A stretch of 64,000 nt of DNA from Rhizomys pruinosus (lineage: Eukaryota > Chordata > Mammalia > Rodentia > Spalacidae), in the NCBI GenBank assembly GCA_009823505.1, contig VZQC01003035.1, positions 2,764,687 through 2,828,686 of the forward strand. Reading direction: 5' to 3'. The notes beneath the pieces were generated by a model. That model was given only the letters and a program-made list of their open reading frames with translations, had not been told where the DNA came from and searched no databases. A program made the translations under genes and the position numbers. Numbering within the stretch: the first letter of the stretch is position 1; each line of letters opens with the position of its first letter. Positions 26,211-39,500 of this stretch are shown piece by piece.

Positions 26211-28140
26211 TGGATAAAACAGGGACTGAGACAGTGGACACCTCTGAGACAACCAGGACTGAGACTTTGGACATAACTGAGAAAAAAGCACTGAGTCCTT
26301 GGACATGTCTGGGACAACAGGAAATCAGATATTTGACAAGTCTGAGACAGCAGGGACTCAGATACTGGACATATCTGAGACAACTCTGACTGAAACGTTG
26401 GATATGTCTGAGAGAACAGGGACTGAGCCAGTGTACATGTCTGAGATGACAGGCACTGAGAAATTGAATAAGTGTGAAACAACAGGGACTGAGACAGTGG
26501 ACATGTCTTAGACAACAGGGAATGTCAAATTGGATATGTCTGAGACAAACTGGCTGAGGCCATGGACATGTCTGAAACAGCAGGGCATCAGATATTGGAC
26601 ATGTCTAAAACTGCTGGGAATCAGACAGTGGACATATCTGAGACAATTGAAACTGAGACTTTGGACATGTCTGAGAGAACAAGGAATGAAAATGTGGACA
26701 TGTCTGACACAACAGGCACTGAGACAGTGGACATGGGTGAAAAACAGGAAATGAGACAGTGGACATATCTGAGAAAACAGGGAATGAGACACTGTACTCG
26801 TCTGAAACAACAGGGTTCGAGACAATGGACCTGTATGAGACAATATCAACTGAGACAGCTGACATGTCTTCAACAGTCACCACTCCTGTCTGTGATGACA
26901 GTGACTGAGGCAGTGGACACATCTGAGACAACAGGGACTGAGACTGTGGACAAGTCTGAGACTACAGGGACTGACACAGTGGATATGTAGGAAACATAAG
27001 GGAGTGAGACAGTGGACAATTCTGAGACAACAGGGAGTGAGACATCGGACATGTCTGAAACAACTACGACTAAGAGCATGTTCATCTCTGAGACAATGAG
27101 GATTGAGACATTGGATATATCTGAGACAACGGGGACTGAGAGAGTGGACATGTCTGAGACAACAGGGACTGACACAATGGATATCTCTTGAACAACAGGG
27201 TCTGAGTCAGTGGACAAATCTGAGACAACAGGGACTAAGACATTGGACATGTCTGATACAACTGCGACTAAGTGCATGTTCATGTCTGAGACAATGGAGA
27301 CTGAGACAGGCAACATTTCTAGAAGAACAGGGACTGAGACAGTAGACGTATCAGAAACAGCAGGGACTGAGAATTTGGATATGTCTCAGAAAACAGGGAA
27401 TGAGACAGTGGCCATGACTGCGACAACAGTGACTGAGACAATGAGCATGACTGAGAGAGAAATGGGACTGAGATAGTGGACATGTCTGAGACAACAGGGA
27501 ATGAGACAGAGGACATGTGTGAAAAAACTGCAACTGAGACAGTGGTCATGTATGAGACAACAGGGTTCTAGACAGTGGAGCTGAGACAGTATAGAATGAG
27601 ACAGTTGAAATATCTTCGCCAGTGGACAATTCCTGTTAGAGATGACAGCTACTGAGACAGTGGATGCATATGAGACAATACGGACTGAGACATGGACACT
27701 TCTGAGACATCCAGGCCTGAGATAGTGGATATATCTGGGACAAAAGGTACTGAGACAGTGGTTATGTCTGAGGCAACAGGGATTGACACACTGGATATGT
27801 CTGAGACAACCTGGAGTGGGACTTTGGACATGTTTGAGACAAAAGGGACTGAGACAGTGGACATGTCTGATAAAACTGCGAATCAGAACGTGATCAGGTC
27901 TGAGACAATGGGGACTGAGAGAGGCTACATGTCTGAAACAACAAGGACTGAGACAGTAGATATATCTGAAACAACAGGGACTGCGTCCTTAGACATGTTT
28001 GAGTCAACAGGGAATCAGACATTGTACCTGTCTAAGACTGCAGGGACTTAGATATTGGACATATGTGAGACAACAGGGACTCAGACTTTGGACATGTCTG
28101 AGACCACAGGCACTGATACAGGGGACATGTTGACTTTCTC
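26211..28140 (+). repeat. 33-bp satellite array, segment 7
   Basis: Clean satellite of 1.9 kb. The part at 26196-26915 matches 28529-29248 at a constant offset of 2333 bp with only scattered substitutions, including rare units (GAAAAAAGCACTGAGTCC, GTGAAAAACAGG). Anchor-type elements lie at 26868-26900 (degenerate) and 27611-27642. It ends in the lead-in ACATGTTGACTTTCTCCC. Confidence 0.94.
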
Positions 28141-28151
28141 CCACATTCACA

Positions 28152-28182
<31 letters not shown>

Positions 28183-28194
28183 CAACACACTCAC
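28141..28194 (+). repeat. CA microsatellite of spacer copy 6
   Basis: CACATTCACACT start, then about 30 bp of pure CA, then ACCAACACACTCAC before the spacer. Confidence 0.93.
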
Positions 28195-28543
28195 TGATGA
28201 ACTGGGTATATCAGGGGGATCACAAACATTCTACATTTTCCTGATCAGTGTCACTTGTGTGTCCCTGTGGGAAAATGGGCAGATATGATGGGCTAGAGGA
28301 CACACCGTGCATCTTCAGAAATTTTCAAACACTGGATTCCAGCGACTTCTTGGGCCTGAGAATTCAGAAGGCCGCAAGCAGCAAAGCAACATCCTGCACA
28401 GTCCAGTCTTTCAAGGCAAGTGAGGCGTTTCAGGTTGCCACTGGCCTGTAGTTGCTGGTAACCAGGATTCTGAGTCCTTTTTGGACTGATGTCATAAAGG
28501 TGACAACACTTCCTGGGGTCCTCTGAACTTAGCCTCTTCCTCA
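28195..28543 (+). repeat. Non-satellite spacer, copy 6 (CTTCAGAAATTTTC subtype)
   Basis: A 349-bp spacer of the subtype shared with copy 5. The plus-strand frame 28248-28451 is open to the common end FQVATGL. On the minus strand the frame differs from the MKDWTEQ type because of subtype changes (28293-28544). It ends at the TTCCTCATGGATAAAAC boundary, a variant of the usual CTCACTGAGAAAAC. Confidence 0.9.
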
Positions 28544-31500
28544 TGGATAAAACAAGGTCTCAGACAGTGGACACCTCTGAGACAACCAGGACTGAGACTT
28601 TGGACATAACTGAGAAAAAAGCACTGAGTCCTTGGACATGTGTGGGACAACAGGAAATCAGATATTTGACAAGTCTGAGACAGCAGGGACTCAGATACTG
28701 GACATATCTGAGACAACTCTGACTGAAATGTTGGACATGTCTGAGAGAACAGGGACTGAGCCAGTGTACATGTCTGAGAAAACAGGCACTGAGAAGTTGA
28801 ATAAGTATAAAACAACAGGGACTGAGACAGTGGACATGTTTTAGACAACAGGGAATGTCAAATTGGATATGTCTGAGACAAACTGACTGAGACCATGGAC
28901 ATGTCTGAAACAGCAGGGCATCAGACATTGGACATGTCTAAAATTGCTGTGAATCAGACAGTGGACATATCTGAGACAATTGAGACTGAGAATTTGGACA
29001 TGTCTGAGAGAACAGGGAATGAGAATGTGGACATGTCTGACACAACAGGCACTGAGACAGTGGACATGGGTGAAAAACAGGGAATGAGACAGTGGACATA
29101 TCTGAGACAAAAGGGAATGAGACACTGTACTCGTCTGAAACAACAGGGTTCAAGACAATGGACCTGAATGAGACAATATCAACTGAGACAGTTGACATGT
29201 CTTCAACAGTAGCCACTCCTGTCTGCGATGACAGTGACTGAGGCAGTGGATATGTATGAAACAACAGAGAATGAGAGAGTGGACAAGTGTCAGTCAACAT
29301 GGAATGAGGCAGTGGACATGTCTGATACAACTGTGACTAAGAGCGTGTTCATGTGTGAGACAATAGCAACTGAGACAGGCGACATTTCTGAAACAACAGG
29401 GACTGCGACAGTGGATTTGTCTGAGACAACATGGACTGAAACATTGGATATGTCTTAACAGGGACTGAGACAGTGGACAAGTCTGAGACAACAGGGACTG
29501 AGGCAATATGCATGTCTGATACACCTGCGATTAAGAGCGTGTTCATGTCTGAGACAACGGTGAATGAGACAGGCGACATTTCTGAAACAACAGGGACTGA
29601 GACAGTACATATATCTGATAAAACAGGGACTGAGTCTGTCGACATGTCTGAGACAATAATGACTCAGACCATGGACACGTCTGAGAAAACAGAGAAGGAT
29701 ACAGTGGATATGTCTGAGACAACCGGGAATGAGAAAATGGACATGTCTGAGACAAATGGGAATGAGACCGTGTACATCTGTGAATCAACTGCGACTGAGA
29801 CAGTAGTCCTGTCTGAGACAACAGGGTTCTAGACAGTGTACCTGTCTACGACATTAGAGACTGAGACAGTTGACATGTCGTTGAAATCTGAAAAGTCCTG
29901 TCTGAGACGACAGCAACTGAGACAGTGGACACATATGAGCCAACAGTGACTGAGAAAGTGGACACATGTGAGACAACCAGGACGTAGACAGTGGACATAT
30001 CTGAGACAACAGGGATGGAGACAGTGGACATGTCTTAGACAACAGGGACTGACAAATTGTTTATGTCTGCGACATATGGGAGTGAGACTTTGGACATGTC
30101 TGAGACAACAGGGTCTGAGACAGTGGACATGTCTGATACAACTGCAACTAAGATTGTGTTCAAGTCTGAGACAAGGGGAATGAGACAGGCTACATGTCTG
30201 AAATAACAGGGATTGACACAGTAGATATATCTGAAGCAACAGAGACTGAGATCTTGGACATGTGAGAGAGAACAGTGCATCAGATATTGGACATGTCTGA
30301 GACTGCAGGGAGTCAGACACTGGACATATCTGAGACAACAGGAACAGACACTTTCGACATGTCTGAGAGAACAGGGACTTAGTGGAAATGGCTGAGACAA
30401 TAGGCACTGAGACTGTGTACATGTGTGAAACAACAGGGAATTTGACTGTATACATGTCTCAGACTCTGGACTAGTCTGAGTCAACAGATTTTGAGACAGT
30501 GGAACTGTCTGAGACAATAGCAACTGCGACAGTTGACATGCCTTCGCCAGTGGACAAGTTCTGTTGTTTATGACAGTGACTGAGACAGTGGCCACATCAG
30601 CGTTAACAGGAACTGAGACAGTGGACGCATCTGAGACAACCGGGAATGAGATACTGTACTCGTCTGAGTCATCAGGGTTCAAGACAATGGACCTGTATGA
30701 GACAATATCAACTTGGCATGTCTTCAACAGTCGACAAGTCCTGTCTGTGATGACACTGACTGAGACAGAGGACACATCTGAGGCAACAGGGACTGAGAAA
30801 GTGGACATGTCTGAGACAGCAGGGATTGACACAGTGGATATGTGTGAAACAACAGGGACTGAGACAGTGGAAAATTCGGAGACAACAGGGACTGAGACAG
30901 TGGACATGTCTGATACAACTGTGTCTAAGAGCGTGTTCTTGTCTGAGACAACGGGGAGTGAGACAGTGGACATATCTGAGACAACAGGGACTGAGACAGT
31001 GGACATGTCTGAGACAACAGGGACTGACACTATGGATATGACTGAAACAACAGCGACTGGGACAGTGGACATGTCTGAGACAACAGGGATTAGGACAGTG
31101 GACATGTCTGATACAACTGCGACTAAAAGTTTGTTCATGTCTGAGACGATAGGAACTGAGACAGGCGACATTTCTGAAACAACAGGCACTGCAACAGTGG
31201 ACTTGTCTGAGACAACATTGACTGACACAGTGGAAATGTCTTAAACAACAAGGACTGAGACAGTGGACAAGTCTGAGACAACAGGGACTGAGACAGTGGA
31301 CATATCTTATGCAACTGTGATTAAGAGCATGTACGTGTGTGAGAAGATAGGGACTGAGACAGGCGACATTTTTGAAACAACAGGGACTGAGATAGTGGAC
31401 ATGTCTGATACAACTGCGACTAAGATTGTGTTCAAGTCTGAGACAAGGGGAACTGAGACATGCTACATGTCTGAAACAACAGGGACTGAGACAGTAGATA

Positions 31501-34380
31501 TATCTGAAACAACAGGGAATGAGACATTGGACATGTCTGAGACTACAGTGCCTCAGACATTGGACATGTCTGAGATACTTTGGACATGTCTGACAGAACA
31601 GGGACTTAGACAGTGGACATGGCTGAGTCAACAGGCACTGAGACTGTGTACATGTGTGAAAAAACAGGGAATGAGACTGTGGACATGTCTGAGAGAACAG
31701 AAATTGAGACTCTGGACAAGTCTGAGTCAACAGGTTTTGAGACAGTGGAACTTTCTGAGACGATAGCAAATACGACAGTTGACATGTCTTCGCCAGTGGA
31801 CAAGTCCTGTGGGTAATGACAGTGACTGAGACAGTGACCACATTGGCGTTAACAGGGACTGAGACAGTGGACACATCTGAGACAACTGGGAATGAGACAG
31901 TGTACTCGTCTGAGTCAACAGGGTTCGAGACAATGGACCTGTATGAGACAATATCAACTGAGACAGTTGACATGTCTTCAACAGTCGACAAGTCCTGTCT
32001 GTGATGACACCGACTGAGACAGTGGACACATCTGAGAAAACAGAGACTGAGAATGTGGACATGTCTGAGACAGCAGGGACTTACACAGTGGATATGTGTG
32101 AAACAACAGGGACTGAGACAGTGGACAATTCGGAGAAAACAGGGACTGAGACAGTGGACATGTCGGATACAACTGTGACTAAGAGCGTGTTCATGTCTGA
32201 GACAACAGCGACTGAGACAGTGGACATATCTGAGACAAGAGGGACTGAGAAAGTGGACATGTCTGAGACAACAGGGACTGACACAGTGGATATGTCTGAA
32301 ACAACAGCGACTGTGACAGTGGAAATGTCTGAGACGACAGGGACTGGGACAGTGGCCATGTCTGAGACAACCGGGAGTGAGACACTATACTCATCTGAGT
32401 CAACAGGTTTCGAGACAATGGACCTGTATGAGACAATATCAACTGACACTGTTGACATGTATTCAACAGTGGACAAGTCCTGTCTGTGATGAAACCGACT
32501 GAGACAGTGGACACGTCTGTGACAACATTGTCTGAGACAGTGGACATGTCTGAGACAACAGGGACTGACACAGTGGATATGTGTGAAACAACAGGGACTG
32601 AGACAGTGGACAATTCTGCGACAACAGGGACTGAGAGAGTGGACATGTCTTAGACAACAGGGAATCAGACATTGTACATGTCTCTAAAACTGCAGGAACT
32701 CAGAAACTGGACATATTTTAGGCAAATGAGACTGAGACTTTGGATATGTCTGAGAAAACAATGACTGAGTGAGTGGACATGTCTTAGACAACAGGACCTG
32801 AGACAGTGGACATGTGTGAAACAACAGGGAATGAGACAGTGTATATGTCTGAGACAACAGGGACTGAGACAGTGGACATGTCTGAGACAACAGGGACTGA
32901 CACAGTGGATATGTGTGAAACAACAGGGACTGAGACAGTGGACAATTCTGCGACAACAGGGACTGAGAGAGTGGACATGTCTTAGACAACAGGGAATCAG
33001 ACATTGTACATGTCTCTAAAACTGCAGGAACTCAGAAACTGGACATATTTTAGGCAAATGAGACTGAGACTTTGGATATGTCTGAGAAAACAATGACTGA
33101 GTGAGTGGACATGTCTTAGACAACAGGACCTGAGACAGTGGACATGTGTGAAACAACAGGGAATGAGACAGTGTATATGTCTGACACAACAGGGACTGAG
33201 ACAGTGGACTCATACGAGACAAGAGACTGTTTCTAGACATTGGACCTGTATGAGACAATATCAAATGAGAAAGTTGACATGTCTTCAACAGTGGACAAGT
33301 TCTGTCTGTGATTCCAGCAACTGATAGAGTGGACATATCTGAGACAACAGGGACTGACACAGTGGATATGTATGAAACAACAGGGCCTGAGACAGTGGGC
33401 AATTCTGAGACAACAGGGAGTGAGACATCGGACATGTCTGAAACAACTGTGACTAAGAGCATGTTCATCCCTGAGACAACAGGGACTGGGACAGTGGACA
33501 TGTCTGAGACAACATGGACTGACAAAGCGGATATGTCTTAAACAACAGAGACTGATACAGTGGACCAATCTGAAACAACAGGGACTGAGACATTGGACAT
33601 GTCTGATACAACTGCGACTAAGATTGTGTTCATGTCTGAGACAATGGTGACTGAGACAGGCGACATTTCTGGAAGAACAGGGACTGATACAGTAGATATA
33701 TCAGAAACAGCAGGGACTGATACTGTGGCTATGTCTCAGAAAACAGGGAATGAGACAGTGAATATGTCTGAGACAACAGGGACATGTGTGAAACAACTGC
33801 AACTGAGACATTGGTAATGTCTGAGACAACAGGGATCTAGACAGTGGAACAGTCTGAGAGATTGTAGCCTGAGAGTGTTGACATATCTTCGCCAGTGTAC
33901 AAGTCCTGTCCGAGATAACAGCAACTGAGACAGTGGACACATATGAGACAATAGGGACTGTGACATGGACACATCTGAGACAACCAGGATTGAGAGAGTG
34001 CATATATCTGAGACAACAGGGACTGTCACAGTGGATATGTCTGAGACAACAGGGACTGACACAGTGGATATGTCTGACTCAACCTGGACTGTGACTTTGG
34101 ACATGTCTGAGACAACATGAACTGAGACAGTGGACACATCTGATAAAACTGTGATTCAGACCATGTTCAGGTCTGAATCAACGGGGACTGAGAGACGCTA
34201 CATGTCTGAAACAACAGGGACTGAGAGAGTAGATATATCTGAAACAACAGGGACTGCAACCTTGGACATGTCTGAGACAACAGGAAATAAGACATTGGAC
34301 CTGTCAGAAACTGCAGAACTTAGACAGTGGACATATCTGAGACAACAGGAACTGATACAGTGGACATGTTCACTTTCTGC
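28544..34380 (+). repeat. 33-bp satellite array, segment 8
   Basis: A 5.8-kb clean array. Anchor elements lie at about 29203-29235 (degenerate), 29877-29910, 30541-30571, 30721-30752, 31788-31819, 31977-32008, 32460-32491, 33282-33314 and 33887-33919. It contains the longest minus-strand open frames (30708-31991, 427 codons; 30035-31228, 397 codons). These run through satellite only, in the three mutually shifted registers, so they are not evidence of coding. A 332-bp direct duplication lies at 32536-33183. Confidence 0.95.
32536..33183 (+). repeat. 332-bp direct tandem duplication within the satellite
   Basis: Sequence from about 32536 to 32850 recurs from 32868 to 33183 at an offset of exactly 332 bp with no difference that I can see. 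It includes rare features such as TACATGTCTCTAAAACTGC and GACATATTTTAGGCAAATG. 332 is close to ten 33-bp units (330). The identity marks a very recent event, or an assembly duplication. Confidence 0.9.
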
Positions 34381-34421
34381 CACACTTAATCTCACATACA
34401 CACACACACAAACACACACAC
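34381..34421 (+). repeat. CA microsatellite of truncated spacer copy 7
   Basis: Short CA tract after the lead-in variant CATGTTCACTTTCTGCC and an AATCTCACATACA segment. Confidence 0.9.
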
Positions 34422-34545
34422 TGATGAACTGGGTATATCAGGGGGATCACAAACTTTCTACTCTGTCCTGATTAGAGTCACTTGTGTGTCCCTGTGGGAA
34501 AATGGCCATATATGATGTGCTAGAGGGCACACGCTGTGTCTGCAC
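34422..34545 (+). repeat. Non-satellite spacer, copy 7 (truncated to about 124 bp)
   Basis: Starts as a normal spacer (TGATGAACTGGGTATATCA) but breaks off after GGGCACACGCTGTGTCTGCA and joins satellite at GGGGGACTGAGAAAGGC. About 225 bp of the usual 3' part is gone. Copy 8 has the same breakpoint, so the deletion came before the duplication that made the two copies. Confidence 0.88.
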
Positions 34546-36340
34546 AAGGGGGACTGAGAAAGGCTACATGTCTGAAACAACAGGCGCTGAGACAGTAGAT
34601 ATATCTGAAACAACAGGGACTGAGACATTGGACATGTAAACAGTGGACATGTCTGAGACAACAGGGACTGAGACAGTGTACATGTCTTAGACAACAGGGA
34701 CTGACAAATTGGATATGTCTGAGAAAACCTGGACTGATACTTTGGACATGTCTGAGACAACAGGGACAGAGAGTGGACATGTCTGATACAAGTGCGACTA
34801 AGATTGTGTTCAGGTCTGTGACAAGAGGGACTGAGACCGGCTACATACGTGAAACAACAGGGAATGAGACAGAAGATATATCTGAAATAACTGGGACTGA
34901 GACCTTGGACATGTCTGAGACAACAGGGCATCAGACATTGGACATGTATAAGACGGCAGGGACTCAGACACTGGACATATCAGAGACAACCAGGACTGAG
35001 ACTTTGGACATGTCTGAGAGAACAGGGACAGAGAAAGTGGACATGTCTGAGACAGTGGGCATGTGTGAAATAACAGGGTATGAGACAGTGGACATGTCTG
35101 AGACAACAGGGACTGAGACAGTGGACTCGTCTGAGTCAACAGGATTTGAGACAATGGACCTGTATGAGACATTATCAACTGTACGAAACAACTGTATGAA
35201 ACAACAGGGAGTGAGACAGTGGAAAATTCTGGGACAACAGGGAGTGAGACATTGGACATGTCTGAAACAACTGCAACTAAGAGCGTGTTCATCTCCGAGA
35301 CAACAGGGACTGAGACAGTGTACATATCTGAGACAGCAGGGACTGAACCAGTGGACATGTCTGAGACAACAGGGAATGACACAGCAGATGTGTCTTAAAC
35401 AACAGGGACTGAGACAGTGGACCAATCTGAAACAACAGGGACTGAGACATTGAACATGTCTGATAGGACTGCGACTAAGAGTGTGTTCATGTCTGAGACA
35501 ATGGCGACTGAGACAGGCGACATTTCTGGAAGAACAGGGACTGATACAGTAGATATATCAGAAACAGCAGGGACTGAGACTGTGGATATGTCTCAGAAAA
35601 CAGGGAATGAGACAGTGAATATGTCTGAGACAACAGGGACTGAGACAGTGGACATGTCTGAGACAACAGAGACACACATATCTGAGAAAACAGGGTCTGA
35701 GACAATCTACATGTCTGACACAACAGGGAATGAGAGAGTGGACATGTGTGAAACAACTGTGACTGAGACATTGGTAATGTCTGAGACAACAGGGATCTAG
35801 ACAGTGGAACAGTCTAAGAGATTGTAGACTGAGAGTGTTGACATATCTTCGCCAGTGTACAAGTCCTGTCCGAGATGACAGCGACTGAGACAGTGGACAC
35901 ATATGAGACAATAGGGACTGTGACATGGACACATCTGAGACAACCAGGATTGAGAGAGTGGATATATCTGAGACAACAGGGACTGCCACAGTGGATATGT
36001 CTGAGACAACAGGGACTGACACAGTGGATATGTCTGACACAACCTGGACTGAGACTTTATACATGTCTGAGACAACATGAACTGAGACAGTGGACATGTC
36101 TGATAAAACTGTGACTAAGTTCGTGTTCAGGTCTGGGTCAACGGAGACAGAGAGAAGCTACATGTCTGAAACAACAGGGACTGAGAGAGTAGATATATCT
36201 GAAACAACAGGGACTGTGACCTTGGACATGTCTGAGACAACAGGGAATCAGACATTGGACCTTTCTGAGACTGCAGGGACTTAGACTGTGGACATATCTG
36301 AGACAACAGGAACTGATACAGTGGACATGTTCACTTTCTC
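34546..36340 (+). repeat. 33-bp satellite array, segment 9
   Basis: 1.8 kb of satellite between the two truncated spacers. It forms one period of a tandem segmental duplication: 33541-35170 parallels 35398-37141, with the offset rising from 1857 to 1971 bp. Most of that change is a three-unit indel (about 102 bp) near 33770/35640. One anchor lies at 35847-35878, paired with 33887-33919. Confidence 0.94.
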
Positions 36341-36390
36341 CCACATTTAATCACACACACACACACACACACACACTCAAACACACACAC
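36341..36390 (+). repeat. CA microsatellite of truncated spacer copy 8
   Basis: CACATTTAATCACACAC start with an ACTCAAACA interruption; paralogous to the tract at 34381 but a few bases longer. Confidence 0.9.
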
Positions 36391-36515
36391 TGATGAACTG
36401 GGTATATCAGGGGGATTACAAACTTTCTACTCTGTCCTGATTAGTGTCACTTGTGTGTCCCTGTGGGAAAATGGCCATACATGATGTGCTAGAGTGCACA
36501 CGCTGTGTCTGCACA
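36391..36515 (+). repeat. Non-satellite spacer, copy 8 (same truncation as copy 7)
   Basis: About 125 bp ending at ACGCTGTGTCTGCACAACGG, the same junction as copy 7, followed by the same satellite block (GACTGAGAAAGGCTACATG). It differs from copy 7 by a few substitutions (ATACATGATG, AGTGCACACG). Confidence 0.88.
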
Positions 36516-39500
36516 ACGGGGACTGAGAAAGGCTACATGTCTGAAACAACAGGCGCTGAGACAGTAGATATATCTGAAACAACAGGGACTGAGACATTGG
36601 ACATGTCCACAGTGGACATGTCTGAGACAACAGGGACTGAGACAGTGTACATGTCTTAGACAACAGGGACTGACAAATTGGATATGTCTGAGAAAAACTG
36701 GACTGATACTTTGGACATGTCTGAGACAACAGGGACTGAGAGAGTGGACATGTCTGATACAAGTGCGACTAAGATCGTGTTCAGGTCTGTGACAAGCGGG
36801 ACTGAGACCGGCTACATACGTGAAACAACAGGGACTGAGACAGAAGATATATCTGAAATAACTGGGACTGAGACCTTGGACATGTCTGAGACAACAGGGC
36901 ATCAGACATTGGACATGTATAAGACGGCAGGGACTCAGACACTGGACATATCAGAGACAACCAGGACTGAGGTTTTGGACCTGTCTGAGAGAACAGGGAT
37001 AGAGAAAGTGGACATGTCTGAGACAGTGGACATGTGTGAAACAACAGTGTATGAGACAGTGGACATGTCTGAGACAACAGGGACTGAGACAGTGGACTCG
37101 TCTGAGTCAACAGGGTTTGAGACAATGGACCTGTATGAGACATTATCAACTGTATGAAACAACTGTATGAAACAACTGTATGAAACAACAGGGTCTGAGA
37201 CAGTGGACAGTTCTGAAACAACTGGGACAGAGAGATTGGACATGTCTGAACCAAATGTGAAAAAGAGCGTGTTCATGTCTGAGACAAAGGGGATTGAGAC
37301 AGTGGGCATATCGGAGACAACAGGGACTAAGACAGTGGATATGTCTGAGAAAACAGGGTCTGACAAAGTGGATATGTCTGAAACAACAACGACTGAGAGA
37401 GTGGACCTGTCTGAGACGACAGGGACTGACACAGTGGATATGTCAGAAATATTAGTGAATGAGACTGTGGACATATCTGAGACAAAAGGGACTGAGACAG
37501 TGGACGTGGCTGAGACAAGAAGGACAGATACAGTGGACATGTCTGAGACAACAGGGACTGAGACAGTGGATAAGTCTGAGACAATACACATATCGGAGAC
37601 AACAGGGTCTGAGACAATCAACAGGTCAGAAACAGCAGGAAATGAGACAGTGGACATGTGTGATACAACTGTGACTGTGACAGTTGCCATATCTGAGACA
37701 AAAGGGTTCTTGACAGTGGAGCTGTCTGAGACAAGAGAGACTGAGACAGTTCACATATCTTCGCCAGTGGACAAGTCCTGTCAGAGATGACATCGACTGA
37801 GAGAGTGGACACATATGAGACAACAGGGACTGATACAGTGGACAATTCTGAGACAACTGGGACTGAGATATCGGACATATCTGAAAAAACTGCGACTAAG
37901 AGCGTGTTCATGTTTGAGACAATGAGGACTGAGACAGTGGAGTGGACATATCTGAGGGAACAGGGACTGAGACATTGGACATGTCTGAGACAACAGGAAC
38001 TGACATAATGGATATGTCTGAAACAACAGCGACTGAGACAGTGGATAAGTCTTAGACAACATTGACTGAGACAATGGACATGTCTGATAGAACTGCGACT
38101 AAGAGCGTGTTCATGTCTGAGACAGTGGGGACTGAGACAGTAGATATATCAGAAACAGCAGGGACTGAGACTGTGGATATGTCTGAGACAACAGGGACTG
38201 AGAGATTTGACATGTCTGAGGAAACAAAAATGTTAGAATGGACATGTCTGAGACAACAGGGACTGAGACAGTGGACATGTCTGATACAACTGCGATTAAG
38301 AGCATGTTCATGTCTGAGATGATGGGGAGTGAGACAGGTGAAATTTCTTAAACAACAGGGACCGAGACAGTGGATTTGTCTGAGACAGCAGGGACTGACA
38401 CAGTGGATATGTCTTAAACAACAGGGACTGAGACTGTGGACAAGTGTGAGACAACAGGGACTGAGACAGTGGACATGTCTGATACATCTACGACTAAGAA
38501 TATGTTCATGTCTGAGACAACAGGGACTGAGACAGGTGACATTTCTGAAACAATAGGAACTGAGACAGTAGATATATCAGAAACAGCAGGGAATGAGACC
38601 GTGGACATGTCTGAGACAACAGGGACTGAGACAGTGGACGTGTCTGAGAAAACAGGGACTGATACAATGGACATGTATGAGACAACACACATATCTGAGA
38701 AAACAGGGTATGATACAATCAACAGGTAAGCGACAACAGGGAATGAGACAGTGGACATGTGTGAAACAACTGAGACTGAGACAGTTGTCATGTCTGAGAC
38801 AACAGGGTGCTGGACAGTGGAGCTGTCTGAGACATTAGAGACTCAGACAGTTGACATATCTTCGCCAGTGGACAAGTCCTGTCTGAGATGACAGTGACCG
38901 AGACAGTGGACACATGTGAGGCAAAAGAGACAGAGACAGTGGACATGTCTAAGACAACAGGGACTGACACACTGGATATGTATGAAACAACAGGGAGTGA
39001 GAGAGTGCACAATTCTGAGACAACAGGGACTAAGACATCGGACAGGTCTGAAACATCTGCAACTAAGAGCGTGTTCATGTCTGAGACAATGAAGACTGAG
39101 ACAGTGGGCATATCTGAGACAACAGGGACTGACACAGTGGATATGTCTGAAACAACAGCAACTGAGACAGTGGACAAGTCTGAGACAACAGGGACTAAGA
39201 CAGTGGACATGTCTGATACAAGTGCTATTAACAGCGTGTTCATATCTGAGACAATGGGGACTGAGACAGGCAACATTTCTGAAAGAACAAGGACTGAGAC
39301 AGTAGATATATAAGAAACATCAGGGACTGAGACTGTGGAAATGTCTGTGACAACAGGGACTGAGACAGTGGACATGTCTGATACAAATGCGACTAAGAGT
39401 GTGTTCATGTCTGAGACGATGGGGAGTTGGACACGCAACATTTGTGAAATAACAGGAACTGAGACAGTGGATTTGTCTGAGACAACAGGCACTGACACAT

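Noticed and set aside
30035..31991. Long minus-strand open frames (427 and 397 codons) that look like repetitive secreted or membrane proteins
   Set aside because: They overlap each other and plus-strand frames, are made only of satellite units in different registers, have no unique start or end domain, and are expected from an 11-codon repeat with few stops.
31977..32008. ATGA-type stop/start overlaps at anchor elements (TGTGATGACA), resembling translational coupling
   Set aside because: The anchor is a repeated DNA element in a rodent satellite; coupling is not expected for such DNA and there is no coding evidence on either side.
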